Below, in pieces: positions 1 through 8,269 of a stretch of DNA of 64,000 nt. The notes beneath the pieces were generated by a model. The model ran no database searches, had not been told where the DNA came from, and saw only the letters and a program-made list of their open reading frames with translations. This DNA comes from Sphingomonas panni (GTDB lineage Bacteria > Pseudomonadota > Alphaproteobacteria > Sphingomonadales > Sphingomonadaceae), in assembly GCF_022664435.1 (NCBI RefSeq), contig NZ_JAKREU010000008.1:97336-161335 (forward strand), read 5' to 3'. The position numbers and the translations under genes are program-made. Position 1 is the first letter of the stretch. Every line of letters begins with the position of its first letter.

Positions 1-66
1 CCGTTCCAACCGTCTCAGCCGCTCGATGGCCAAGTCCGGCAGGAACAGCGAGACGACCCGTCTCAT
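1..66 (-). CDS. imuB: ImuB, Y-family polymerase-like protein (5' end only)
   Basis: Only the first 22 codons are in the window; the gene runs off the left edge. The product begins MRRVVSLFLPDLAIERLRR, which matches the usual N-terminus of ImuB, the catalytically inactive Y-family polymerase that works with ImuA and DnaE2 in SOS mutagenesis. The start ATG (66-64) lies inside the end of the imuA reading frame, the translationally coupled arrangement usual for imuA-imuB. The call rests on this short match plus the position after imuA. Confidence 0.75.
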   Translation of the reverse strand, partial: MRRVVSLFLPDLAIERLRRLER

Positions 67-742
67 CGCTGCCCTCCACAATCAGGGAGAAGCCCTCACC
101 ACCACGCTGGCGAGCGCATTCCACCGTCCATCTCGCCCTTCCTACACCCGCGACCTCAAGCCGCTCGGACGGTGTGGTGCCGATCCGCCAGCGGGTCCAG
201 GCCGCGGATGGTTCGGCAAGCGGATCCTCGTTGAGTCCGCGTCGACGGCGCAAAAGCAGGACCGGCATGTCAGCCTCGGCCGCGACCAACTGCAGGCGGC
301 GGGTGGCGACCATGGAGACTTTGCTCGCCTCCGCGACGATGGCAGACGGTGTACCGTCGCGCACCGTATCCTCGATCACCGCCAGAAGGGCCGCGTCATC
401 GCGCGGTTGGGCATGGATCACGGCTGCGCTGGGTAAGCCGATCTGCTCCAGCGCCGGCGCATACAGGTCAGCGCGGCAGCTCGCCCACAACACCGGCCCG
501 CCTGTCGCAGCAGCTTCGCGCGCGGCGATGCTGGCGAGGAAGAGGGTCGTCGCCGCGTCGTCGACCATCGTGGCACTCTGTGCCGTCGCCTCGTGTAGCG
601 CGCCCGCGCGAAGGCCCCCTGCCCCGAGCCGCCCGTCGATCGCATCGACACCGAAAGGCATGATGCGGAAGTCGGTCGCGGGTGTGGCGATCGTCCGAAG
701 ATGCGCTATGGTCGGCGCTGATGAATCAAGGGCGGCGGGCAT
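1..742 (-). CDS. imuA: ImuA, SOS mutagenesis RecA-like protein
   Basis: The frame is open from ATG 742-740 to the left edge (247 codons seen, no stop), so the 3' end may lie outside. Residues about 29-51 contain FGVDAIDGRLGAGGLRAGAL, the hallmark ImuA segment. The RecA-like core that follows includes a VLWASCRADLYAPALEQIGL stretch, as in ImuA proteins. ImuA interacts with ImuB and the error-prone polymerase DnaE2 in alphaproteobacterial translesion synthesis. The frame overlaps the imuB start by at least 66 nt. A LexA box sits 19-33 bp upstream of the start. All long open frames on the other strand here are shadows. Confidence 0.85.
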   Translation of the reverse strand, partial: MPAALDSSAPTIAHLRTIATPATDFRIMPFGVDAIDGRLGAGGLRAGALHEATAQSATMVDDAATTLFLASIAAREAAATGGPVLWASCRADLYAPALEQIGLPSAAVIHAQPRDDAALLAVIEDTVRDGTPSAIVAEASKVSMVATRRLQLVAAEADMPVLLLRRRRGLNEDPLAEPSAAWTRWRIGTTPSERLEVAGVGRARWTVECARQRGGEGFSLIVEGSDETGRLAVPAGLGHRAAETVGT

Positions 743-760
743 AAGGGTTAGACTCTACTC

Positions 761-775
761 GTTCCCTTTATGTTC
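761..775. promoter_or_regulatory. LexA (SOS) box upstream of imuA
   Basis: The plus strand reads GTTC-CCTTTAT-GTTC, a perfect match to the alphaproteobacterial LexA operator GTTC-N7-GTTC. It starts 19 bp upstream of the imuA start codon and lies between imuA and the divergent HNH gene. imuA-imuB-dnaE2 cassettes are standard LexA targets in this class. Control of the HNH gene too is possible but only an inference. Confidence 0.85.
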
Positions 776-909
776 CGTTACCGAGCTCTGTTGGTCAAGC
801 CTCGATCCTCTCGGTTCATCGTTTCGCGGTGGAACACCTGCAAAACGGTGTGAAAACAAACGGCGAAAATCAGCTTTCCAAGGCTGGTCGCGTGACTCAT
901 AGAAATGCG

Positions 910-1356
910 ATGCCGATCCGCGCCGAAAACCGTTGGCTTTACCCGATCGACTGGCAGCAGCTGTCAGGCACGATCCGGTTCGACCGCGCCGGCAGGCGCT
1001 GCGAGCAATGCGGTCGGCCGCACCTTCGGCGGGTCGCTCACCTTGGCGATGGACGCTGGTGGGATGCCGATGCGAGGTGTTGGCGGTCAGACCAGGGCAA
1101 GCGGGTTTCGATGAAGGGCGGCTTTACGCTGGCGAGCGTCCGGACGACCTATGTCGTGCTGGCATGCGCGCACCTCGATCATGATCCGAGCAACAGCGCC
1201 CCGGCTAACCTGCGAGCGCTCTGTCAACGCTGCCACATGATCCACGATGCGGCCGAGCACCGCTGGCAGCGCTGGTGGAATGGGTTTCGGCTGCGGGCGA
1301 TGCGGGACCTGTATGAGGATCCGCGCATCACCCGCGAGCGACACGCTGCAAGTTAG
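910..1356 (+). CDS. HNH-type endonuclease-like protein
   Basis: The product is 148 aa from ATG 910. A first zinc-knuckle pair is C31-x2-C34. The HNH-like segment is AHLDHDPSNSAPANLRALCQ at about 87-106, followed by C105-x2-C108-H109 and H112, so metal ligands and the His/Asn core are present. An in-frame GTG at 829 would add 27 residues, but the MPIRAENRWLYPIDW start resembles stand-alone HNH proteins of sphingomonads, so 910 is preferred. It diverges from imuA across the LexA box. The target is unknown; a role in repair or in nicking mobile DNA is speculation. Confidence 0.7.
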   Translation: MPIRAENRWLYPIDWQQLSGTIRFDRAGRRCEQCGRPHLRRVAHLGDGRWWDADARCWRSDQGKRVSMKGGFTLASVRTTYVVLACAHLDHDPSNSAPANLRALCQRCHMIHDAAEHRWQRWWNGFRLRAMRDLYEDPRITRERHAAS

Positions 1357-1529
1357 AGGTCAATGTTTCGGTTCTTCATGGCGTCAGCCGCGATGTCAGC
1401 GATCGGCCCTATCCCGCCGACTGCCTCATAGATCACGGTAACATCGTGGTCCTCGAGCTTGTCGAGCATCAGCGCAACCGCTCGGGCGTTCGCCTCATCC
1501 AGTACGGTCTTTGTGTCGTCGCTCGTCAT
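1353..1529 (-). CDS. Small acidic hypothetical protein (58 aa)
   Basis: A short gene from ATG 1529-1527 to TAA 1355-1353. The product starts MTSDDTKTVLDEANARAV and is acidic and predicted helical, with no cysteine or membrane segment. Its stop overlaps the end of the convergent HNH gene by 4 nt. I do not recognise a family. Support comes from amino-acid composition and tight packing in an otherwise gene-free gap. Confidence 0.5.
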   Translation of the reverse strand: MTSDDTKTVLDEANARAVALMLDKLEDHDVTVIYEAVGGIGPIADIAADAMKNRNIDL

Positions 1530-1570
1530 GAGTAAGGATTCCGCTCGTTTTTCTAGGGAGCATGAATAGC

Positions 1571-1840
1571 ATGAACATCAGCGAGCTGGCCAAGGGCGTC
1601 GCCACGTCGACGGGATCGAGCGAAGCCGACGCCAAGAAGGCGATCACGGCGGTTTTCGATCAGATCGCGGACGCTGCAGCGAAGGGCGATGAAGTCTCGA
1701 TCCCTGGTTTCGGCAAGTTTGCCGTCAAGGATCGGCCCGAGCGGCAGGGCCGCAACCCGGCGACCGGCGAAGCCATGACGATCGCGGCGTCGAAGAAGGT
1801 GTCGTTTACCGCCGCGAAGGGTCTGAAGGACAAGCTCTGA
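1571..1840 (+). CDS. HU/IHF-family DNA-binding protein
   Basis: An 89-aa protein beginning MNISELAKGVATSTGSSEAD, with the conserved HU core GDEVSIPGFGKFAVKDRPER and the arm segment GRNPATGEAMTIAASKKVSF, where the intercalating proline sits. An in-frame ATG at 1562 is only 1 nt from the Shine-Dalgarno AGGGAG (1555-1560), whereas ATG 1571 is 10 nt away, so 1571 is chosen. HU dimers bend and compact DNA. Such copies on mobile elements often serve as nucleoid or architectural factors for the element, which is inference here. Confidence 0.9.
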   Translation: MNISELAKGVATSTGSSEADAKKAITAVFDQIADAAAKGDEVSIPGFGKFAVKDRPERQGRNPATGEAMTIAASKKVSFTAAKGLKDKL

Positions 1841-1847
1841 CGAACAA

Positions 1848-1870
1848 GCGCCGGCGATCGTCGCCGGCGC
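1848..1870 (+). terminator. Stem-loop between HU and SRAP genes
   Basis: A perfect 10-bp inverted repeat, GCGCCGGCGA / TCGCCGGCGC, with a 3-nt loop directly after the HU stop codon. No T-run follows, so it may be a weak or Rho-assisted terminator or an mRNA 3' stabiliser. The SRAP Shine-Dalgarno AGGAGG begins 5 bp beyond it. Confidence 0.45.
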
Positions 1871-1885
1871 CGATAGGAGGCGCTG

Positions 1886-2509
1886 ATGTGTAATCGGTAT
1901 CGATTAACGGCGAAGCAGGCCGAGGTGGCTGCGACGTTCGGCATCCGCACCCCCTATGAGGTGGAGGAGACGTTTCCAATTGGCGATATCTTCCCGACGG
2001 GGAAGAAGACGCCGTTCTATGGCGCTGTCGTTGTGCAGGATGGCGACGATCGCAGGCTCGAGCGCATGGAGTGGGGCGTGCCGACGCAGGTGCCGAGTAA
2101 GCGTGATCCGACGGTAAAGCTGACGAAGTACGTGACCAACGTGCGCAATCTCAGTTCCAGCTTCTGGCGGTCGATGCTGACCACCCCGGCTCGGCGTTGT
2201 CTCGTGCCGGTTACGTCGTTCTCTGAATATGGACTCGCGCCTGGTGAGGACGGCAAGAAGCCGCTGCACTGGTTCGACGTGCCCAGCCGACCTGTCTTCG
2301 CCTTTGCCGGAATTTGGAGACCGACGGAGCGCGGGAATGCTTATAGTTTTCTTACTACTGAGCCCAACTTCCTAGTCTCGCCTATACACCCCAAGGCAAT
2401 GCCTGTCATTCTGCATGACGACGATTATGCTCGATGGCTCACTGGCCCCTGGAACGAGTTAGAGCCACTTGTATCTCCGTATCCGGCGCAACTCATGCGC
2501 TTAGAATAG
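1886..2509 (+). CDS. SRAP-domain protein (YedK/HMCES family)
   Basis: The 207-aa product starts MCNRYRLTAKQ. After Met removal Cys2 becomes the N-terminal nucleophile that crosslinks to abasic sites in single-stranded DNA. Other catalytic residues are visible: N85 (TNVRN), E114 (SFSEYG) and H168 (SPIHPKAMPVIL). Length and motifs fit the family. A strong AGGAGG precedes the start. It sits in a DNA-damage cluster with imuA/imuB and an HNH gene. The family shields abasic sites in ssDNA and would suit a conjugative element entering as a single strand; that link is inference. Confidence 0.92.
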   Translation: MCNRYRLTAKQAEVAATFGIRTPYEVEETFPIGDIFPTGKKTPFYGAVVVQDGDDRRLERMEWGVPTQVPSKRDPTVKLTKYVTNVRNLSSSFWRSMLTTPARRCLVPVTSFSEYGLAPGEDGKKPLHWFDVPSRPVFAFAGIWRPTERGNAYSFLTTEPNFLVSPIHPKAMPVILHDDDYARWLTGPWNELEPLVSPYPAQLMRLE

Positions 2510-2558
2510 CGCTGCACTTGCAAGCGGCCGCGCCGACTTTGCCTTTTATGCGGCACCG

Positions 2559-3359
2559 TTATGGGGATTTATGAGGCTTCGGCTTGGTAGGCTGCGGATG
2601 CGGATGTTGAATAGTGGTCTTCATCACAGTGAGGCCGTCGTCGCTCTTCACCCAATTGGCATTCCCCGATTGATCTATGACAATGATTTGCTGATCCGTC
2701 GGCATTGGATAACCAGAAATCCTCGATCCGCCGCTCGTAATAATTGATACGCAATCTGTTCTGCCGCCATTCGCCGCTGGTCTCTTTAGGCCAGCGCAAA
2801 TCAAGGCACTCGATTTTGCTTCCTTCGCGAGCCGCATGCCCTCTTCGTAACCAACCGAGAGGACTGTACCTGATGCAAAGAAAAGACCGTACAGGATACC
2901 GAAGACGATCATGGCAACAAAGGGGCCGGACCCAATTATAATAGGTCCAAAGCAGCCTGCTGCCTTCATACCGTTCATGCCTGCTCGGCTGACCGCCCTT
3001 ACGCGATGACCAACCTTCCGATCGATCCATCGTATTCTATCGATGATCGCTAGGCAGGTCATGCTTACAGCGCCGCCTAATATGCATATCAAGGTAACCG
3101 CCAGAAAGATCGCTGTCGCGGAGGCGTTCAGGATAGCGACTATTCCGGCTATGAAATCGCCAGCCGCAGTCTGGTCCTGCAAGCCGGATGGCAGGCCAAA
3201 CTCATTGAACAACGAAAGCTGGGATGATTCTCCCACAAATAATATATAGGGAGGTATTAGCAGTGTGACGACTGGAAGCGAAAGGCGCAGGACCTTTACA
3301 GCGCGACCGAGGAAGCGCTGCCTTAAATTACCGTGCTGACCGTCTGCTAAAATAGGCAC
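2559..3359 (-). CDS. Hypothetical membrane protein downstream of helicase
   Basis: The 266-aa product has a GTG start at 3359. Hydrophobic segments lie near residues 26-45 (LSLPVVTLLIPPYILFV), 82-108 (AIFLAVTLICILGGAVSMTCL) and 138-165 (GPIIIGSGPFVAMIVFGILY), followed by a soluble C-terminal tail of about 100 residues ending in a His/Pro/Lys-rich stretch. No family recognised. It lies 73 nt after the helicase-nuclease gene on the same strand and is probably co-transcribed. The start is uncertain because the Shine-Dalgarno is poor. A membrane effector partnered with the helicase is one possibility, unproven. Confidence 0.6.
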   Translation of the reverse strand: MPILADGQHGNLRQRFLGRAVKVLRLSLPVVTLLIPPYILFVGESSQLSLFNEFGLPSGLQDQTAAGDFIAGIVAILNASATAIFLAVTLICILGGAVSMTCLAIIDRIRWIDRKVGHRVRAVSRAGMNGMKAAGCFGPIIIGSGPFVAMIVFGILYGLFFASGTVLSVGYEEGMRLAKEAKSSALICAGLKRPAANGGRTDCVSIITSGGSRISGYPMPTDQQIIVIDQSGNANWVKSDDGLTVMKTTIQHPHPQPTKPKPHKSP

Positions 3360-3432
3360 TTCCAGCCCTAACTCCGAAACGTCATATCGGTTCTAGGCGG
3401 GGCTACAGACACTCCGCCTCATCGATTTACGC

Positions 3433-5919
3433 CTATGCAAGTGGTACGGTAAACGCGTCTATAAAGCGATCTGCTGTCAGGTTATGTGTGGCGAGTTGTT
3501 GATGTACGGCCGCGGGGTCTCCAAGAACCTCCTCATTCGCCGCTTTAACGAAGTCCAAAAAGCTATCTCTAAGTAGCCGAAGCCGGTGCCCATCTATGAC
3601 CCGGCAATCCGGTATAGCAGTGGCCTGCGGCCCTACATACGAGAGTGGATGAATGATAATCGGGATAAATGGCTCGGTATCCCCATATCGGTCTTTGAAC
3701 CACTCGATTGATTGGCCGAGTTGGCCGAGGTCGCGCTTTTTTATGCCTTCCTCGGATCCAGCCTCATTTTTGCATTCTATGACCAGAAACTCCCTCCCTG
3801 GTAGCCGCCAGAGATTATCCGGACCTTCCTGATAGTCCTCCTCTGGCCGCTGCGAGAGCATCCCGATTGCTAGACCAAGCTGACGCACAGCCTCCTCAAA
3901 ACGTTTGTAAGGCACGCGCTTAAAGGCAAGATCCTCCTTGACGTCCGTCGCGAAAAAGATCCGATCCTGATGCTCAAGACGGCGGGTCCGCAGGTAACGT
4001 ATTGCAGACACAGCCTGAGCTTCGTTCACTGTTGAGAGGCGTTCATAGCTAAGCGCTTCGAGTGGGCGGGTTACGCTCCGGTTCAAAGCGTAGGCCGCCT
4101 TGGTTATTTTCTGCGCCTCTGCCCGATCGTGAAAGTGCGTAAGCTGCGCAAGGCGGCTCATCAACCAGGCCTTATTGTCATCGTCCGTTGCTGAGGTCAC
4201 CACAGGTTGCAGCGTTGCGACTGCTCCCCTCGTATCGCCATCTCGAGCCAAGTCGATTGCGGATCGCAGGGTCACCTGCGTGCGGTCAAAGCGCAATTCA
4301 TTTGATCCCTCGGCTTTCAGCAGTGCCGACCGCGCTGATTTTCGCCACCCGTCGTGCCTGCTCAGACAGTGGTCGACGACTTGAGCGACCTTTCCGATAT
4401 CGATTGTCCCGCCCGCCGCCTTCTCGACCTGTTTCGCGAGTTTTAGAGAAAGGTCGAGCTGCGCACTCGTCGCGGCGGTAAGCATCGCCTTTCCGTCCGC
4501 AGAAAGAAGCCTCTCCGTCAACTTCGAGCCGAACAGGATGACGGCGCAAAAGTCGTCAATTGATCTCACGCCACGACCCATGCCTTGCTCTATCCGCTGC
4601 ACCTGCCGGTGCAGAGTGACACCGGACGCGCTCAGCACTGTCATGTCCGCGCGTTCTACCAGCGATGCAGCCTCTGGCAGACCTACAATAGCGAGAACGC
4701 GGCACGCGTCGTCCGGGAGATCGATGCCGTCATATCTGTTCACAAGCACCGTCATACCGACGTGCGATTGCCTGAGCTTCGCGACACCGTCAGCAACATC
4801 ATCGCCCATCAATATTTGGTCGGCGTGGTTAGCCCATTCCTCAGAAGCTGCTTTCGATGGAACAATAACGACGACGTTATGCTCCTTTGAAAGCTCCTTC
4901 AACATACCGCTGACGTCGTTGAACGTTATGTCCTTGTTGAGCTGTTGCGGCATCAAAATCATCCGCTCGCCCATTGTCGCGGAAGGCGTGGTTACCGCCA
5001 CCTCCAGAACGTCAGGGTCTGCTCCAAAGTGAGTGGCTAGGATAGTGTCATCAGAGAGCGTCGCGGTCATGTAGATGCGCCGTTTGGCACGCCTAAAGGG
5101 GTTGACCAGGTCTGCCCAGGGATAGACGGCAGAAATCTCCATCTCTTGGCCGCCTATTATCACCCGGCAGAGCGCGAGGCCTTCGCCAAGGAATGGGACG
5201 ACGTATTTGAAGGGCTTTTCGCTCTCGGCGTTGACTAACTCTGTCAGTAGTTCATCTGCAGCATCTTTGAGCGCCCAGTAGGGCACCTCAACGTAATCGC
5301 TGTGATCGTTAGCTTTAATCCGTTTGAGGCTGCGTGGGCTTTGTTGGTTGATTGCCTCCTCGAACCTGTTGAGAGCCCATTCGTAAACGGGATGGCTGGA
5401 CGGGATCGTTAGCCGGAATTGCCGCTCAAGAGTGCGCAGGCATGCATGTGCATCGTCCACGACGATGGCGCCTATGGGGATCTTCTCGCCCTCTTTGGCG
5501 ACGCCAAACACTGACATGCCATTAAAGACGTGATAGATGCTTGTAACGAGGATCTTAGAGCCGGCTTTGACATCAGGGTCCCGGGTGGCCGTAGAAACGG
5601 CGATACCCAAGCGATCTGCCTCCCATACTACTTGGTCGACTAGAAGGTTATCCGCGCATACAAATACGGCCGGATAAATTCCCTCATTAATCGAGCTTTG
5701 CAGAGCGAGCAGTCCGACGGTCGTCTTTCCGGATCCTACATTAAGCTTGATGACAGTGTCTTTAGACGTTCTCCGGGAGAACCACCCGTCGAGTACGTCC
5801 CGTTGAACATCCCGAAGAAAATCGAAATCCTTATGTTTGTCGAGGGTCTGGAATATCTCACGCGGGTTAATAGGTGCGACCTCGTCGTCATCCAGCAGCG
5901 CATCAAAGTCGATATCCAT
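3433..5919 (-). CDS. SF2 helicase with C-terminal PD-(D/E)xK nuclease-like domain
   Basis: An 828-aa protein from ATG 5919, preceded by GAGGG; an upstream in-frame start at 6003 is less likely. Walker A is NVGSGKTT near residues 60-67. Motif II is VVDDAHA near 153 (DDAH instead of DEAH) and motif III is MTATL near 282. QGMGRGVRS near 443 resembles the motif VI of Rad3/DinG-like helicases. The C-terminal part has PDNLW (about 693) and VIECKNE (about 711), the PD-x(n)-ExK pattern of restriction-like nucleases, followed by GQLGQSIEWF. It fits no named defence helicase I can identify with confidence. The neighbouring membrane-protein gene forms a likely two-gene operon with it. Confidence 0.8.
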   Translation of the reverse strand: MDIDFDALLDDDEVAPINPREIFQTLDKHKDFDFLRDVQRDVLDGWFSRRTSKDTVIKLNVGSGKTTVGLLALQSSINEGIYPAVFVCADNLLVDQVVWEADRLGIAVSTATRDPDVKAGSKILVTSIYHVFNGMSVFGVAKEGEKIPIGAIVVDDAHACLRTLERQFRLTIPSSHPVYEWALNRFEEAINQQSPRSLKRIKANDHSDYVEVPYWALKDAADELLTELVNAESEKPFKYVVPFLGEGLALCRVIIGGQEMEISAVYPWADLVNPFRRAKRRIYMTATLSDDTILATHFGADPDVLEVAVTTPSATMGERMILMPQQLNKDITFNDVSGMLKELSKEHNVVVIVPSKAASEEWANHADQILMGDDVADGVAKLRQSHVGMTVLVNRYDGIDLPDDACRVLAIVGLPEAASLVERADMTVLSASGVTLHRQVQRIEQGMGRGVRSIDDFCAVILFGSKLTERLLSADGKAMLTAATSAQLDLSLKLAKQVEKAAGGTIDIGKVAQVVDHCLSRHDGWRKSARSALLKAEGSNELRFDRTQVTLRSAIDLARDGDTRGAVATLQPVVTSATDDDNKAWLMSRLAQLTHFHDRAEAQKITKAAYALNRSVTRPLEALSYERLSTVNEAQAVSAIRYLRTRRLEHQDRIFFATDVKEDLAFKRVPYKRFEEAVRQLGLAIGMLSQRPEEDYQEGPDNLWRLPGREFLVIECKNEAGSEEGIKKRDLGQLGQSIEWFKDRYGDTEPFIPIIIHPLSYVGPQATAIPDCRVIDGHRLRLLRDSFLDFVKAANEEVLGDPAAVHQQLATHNLTADRFIDAFTVPLA

Positions 5920-6097
5920 AAGGCACCCTCTTCCGATTAGAGTAGAGGACTCGCATTGATTACGCCTGCCCTGCAATGGGTAAATGTCTCTGCCTGGCTT
6001 CAATGTGTGCGGTCTGGTATGGGTATACCCTCTGCGTTCCTACTCTGGCCGGTCCGATTTCCGCCAAAATTGGACGTCATAAATTTGGCTCGGGTTG

Positions 6098-6142
6098 GCC
6101 CTTTGGTCCGCCTGAAGTCCTAACCAAGGAGGACCAAAGGGC
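6098..6142. repeat. 12-bp perfect inverted repeat in the helicase upstream region
   Basis: GCCCTTTGGTCC (6098-6109) and GGACCAAAGGGC (6131-6142) form a perfect inverted repeat around a 21-nt loop. It lies in the 0.5 kb gap (5920-6481) between the helicase start and the aldehyde dehydrogenase stop, in which I see no convincing gene. It could be an operator, a cruciform, or a remnant of a mobile-element end; there is no T-run beside it. Confidence 0.6.
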
Positions 6143-6481
6143 ACCCTACCAAACGGCACCGCAGAGCTCCTTTGAGGATTGAAGCTCTGCCTTATGTGCG
6201 CTCGCAAGACGGTGTCGGCGCGTTGAATTTACTGCTGGCGACTGTCCTACAAACGATAGGCCCGCGAGACAGTCGGGTGCTCCACCTCGATGCTTGGACA
6301 CATGGGTGAGGTTATGTCTTAATCCTCGCTCTATGTAGATTCGTTTCAATGCGGCGTCGAACACCGCCTGGTACCGATCAGCGGCCAAGCGTTATGGGTT
6401 TGCGTGTGTTCATTGACGGGTATGCCACAGTCCTCGTGGCACACCTCACATTTCAATCGAACTATAATTTTCGAAGGCATT

Positions 6482-7948
6482 CTAGAAAGGGTAAGCGGGT
6501 GCTGTTCCCTTGATGGTCGTCCACTGCCAATGCGTAAACTCTTCCCAGTTCGCCGGGCCGCCGATCGATGTTCCGTTACCAGATGCTCCGACACCACCGA
6601 AAGGGTTAACGACGTCGTCGTTCACGGTTTGGTCGTTGATGTGGACCAGACCCGCCTGAAGGCGGTCACCAATGGCCATACCGCGTCCAACGTCGCGGGT
6701 GATGATCGCCGCGGACAGGCCGTATTCAGTGTCGTTGGCGAGCGCGATCGCCTGTTCATCACTCTCGAACGGTACGACAACCGCCACAGGCCCGAAGATT
6801 TCGTCGCTGAACGCAGGCATGTCCTTGCTTACCCCTGTCAGCACGGTCGGCTTGAAAAACAAACCATCGGACGTGCCACCCGCAGCTACCTTCGCACCTT
6901 GGGCAACGCTTCCATCTAGGACCTTGCGGGCGTGGTCGGCTTGCGTCTGGTTGATGAGCGGTCCAACCGCGACCTGCCCGGACATTGGATCGCCCACCGG
7001 CAGCGCTTCCGCGTGAGCTACGAGGCGCTTGGTGAACTCCTCGACGATGGTCGCATGCACCAGCACCCGCCCTGCAGACATGCAAATCTGTCCCTGATGA
7101 AGATAGCTCGCCCATGAGGCATTCTTGGCTGCCAGTTCGAGATCCGCGTCTTCGAGGACGATCAAAGAATTTTTACCGCCAAGTTCCAGCGAGACCTTTT
7201 TCAGGTTTTCGCTGGCCGTCTTGCCTACCATCCGACCAGCGGCGGTAGATCCAGTAAATTGAATCATGGCGACGTTCGGATCACGGCACAGCGCCTCGCC
7301 CGCGTCGCCGCGTCCCGGCAGTACCTGGAGGACGCCATTTGGTAGACCCGCAAGCTCGAACAACCGGGCGATCACGAAGCCGCCACAAATGGACGTGCGC
7401 GGATCGGGTTTTAGCACAACTGCATTGCCGACCGCGATCGCTGGTGCGACTGCGCGCATCGCCAGATAGAGCGGAAAGTTGAACGGGGCGATGATGCCTA
7501 CGACGCCTAACGGTCGGCGACGGGCGAGGCTGATGCGCCCACGCTCGCTCGGCAGCACAAGCCCCTGCGCTTGCTGTGGCATGGCACCCGCAAGCGAGAT
7601 CGACTTGATGGTTATAGACAGTTCGAATTCGGCCTTCGCTCTGACCGATCCACTCTCGCGCATGATCCACTCGACGATCTCGTCCCACCGCTCGGTTGCA
7701 ACCTGCACAACCTTTGGAAAAACGGCTGCCCGATTATCCGGAGTATCGGAGGCCCATGCCTTCTGAGCGGCGCGCGCACTCGCGGCAGCCGCCGCGATGT
7801 CGTCGGGGCTGGCGATGCCGATCTTGCCTAACGTCGCTCCCGTTGCAGGTTCTTGAACGTCTGTCGTTGTCGACAGCGTTGTCCAGCTCCCGGTGAACGC
7901 CCCGCCGCTAAGCTGCTCGTCTCCGATCAGTTTTGTGCTGTCCGTCAC
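6482..7948 (-). CDS. Aldehyde dehydrogenase, benzaldehyde dehydrogenase-like
   Basis: A 488-aa NAD(P)-dependent aldehyde dehydrogenase. Catalytic residues visible are N157 (APFNFPL), K180 (VVLKPDP), E255 (LELGGKN) and C289 (GQICMSAG). The sequence style (LGVVGIIAPFNFPL, and IGGPANWEEFTHWQW near the end) is that of the benzaldehyde/vanillin dehydrogenase branch. It would oxidise an aromatic aldehyde to the acid, feeding benzoate into the ben-cat genes nearby. It diverges from the GMC oxidoreductase, and the shared 320-bp intergenic region carries LysR-type operator sites. The exact substrate is inferred from context. Confidence 0.85.
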   Translation of the reverse strand: MTDSTKLIGDEQLSGGAFTGSWTTLSTTTDVQEPATGATLGKIGIASPDDIAAAAASARAAQKAWASDTPDNRAAVFPKVVQVATERWDEIVEWIMRESGSVRAKAEFELSITIKSISLAGAMPQQAQGLVLPSERGRISLARRRPLGVVGIIAPFNFPLYLAMRAVAPAIAVGNAVVLKPDPRTSICGGFVIARLFELAGLPNGVLQVLPGRGDAGEALCRDPNVAMIQFTGSTAAGRMVGKTASENLKKVSLELGGKNSLIVLEDADLELAAKNASWASYLHQGQICMSAGRVLVHATIVEEFTKRLVAHAEALPVGDPMSGQVAVGPLINQTQADHARKVLDGSVAQGAKVAAGGTSDGLFFKPTVLTGVSKDMPAFSDEIFGPVAVVVPFESDEQAIALANDTEYGLSAAIITRDVGRGMAIGDRLQAGLVHINDQTVNDDVVNPFGGVGASGNGTSIGGPANWEEFTHWQWTTIKGTAPAYPF

Positions 7949-8029
7949 TTCCGCTCTCCTAGCTTTTCGTTTGGCATAGCGTACCTTCGATCAACATCGG
8001 GCCGCAAAGACCGTTGAGGTCGCTCACCG

Positions 8030-8044
8030 ATACCCAGTGGATAT
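8030..8044. promoter_or_regulatory. Near-consensus LysR operator (ATAC-N7-ATAT)
   Basis: One half-site is perfect and the other differs by one base from ATAC-N7-GTAT. It lies 82 bp upstream of the aldehyde dehydrogenase start, a sensible distance for an activator site serving that gene. Only suggestive on its own; the perfect site at 8136 strengthens it. Confidence 0.4.
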
Positions 8045-8135
8045 GATGACCCTAATTTAGGCGTTGTTTTCGGTCTACAAGCCAATTGGTGGTACGCAGG
8101 CGACCGTGGCGAGCTACCGTCAGGGTATTGGATAG

Positions 8136-8150
8136 ATACAAGATCTGTAT
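8136..8150. promoter_or_regulatory. CatR/BenM-type operator, perfect ATAC-N7-GTAT
   Basis: ATAC-AAGATCT-GTAT lies in the divergent region between the aldehyde dehydrogenase and GMC oxidoreductase genes. ATAC-N7-GTAT is the known consensus of the BenM/CatM LysR regulators of benzoate and catechol genes. A related CTAC-N7-GTAT occurs at 8114-8128, with centres 22 bp apart (two helical turns). The sequence after the dyad (TTGGAC) could be a -35 box for the GMC gene. The 14 nt ATCTGTATTGGACG recur at the site upstream of the TonB receptor. Confidence 0.75.
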
Positions 8151-8269
8151 TGGACGGCAGTCGACTCTCGTCATTACGCTCCTGAAATCGACACGCACGA
8201 AAAGCGGCGATGCGTTCGGCTGGAGCCGAAGCGACACGATGCGGCGCCATTGCCGCAAGGAGAGGATTG

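Noticed and set aside
26..902. Plus-strand frames at the left edge (26-436, 174-902)
   Set aside because: They lie antisense to imuA, whose translation has the family signature and a LexA box at the right place.
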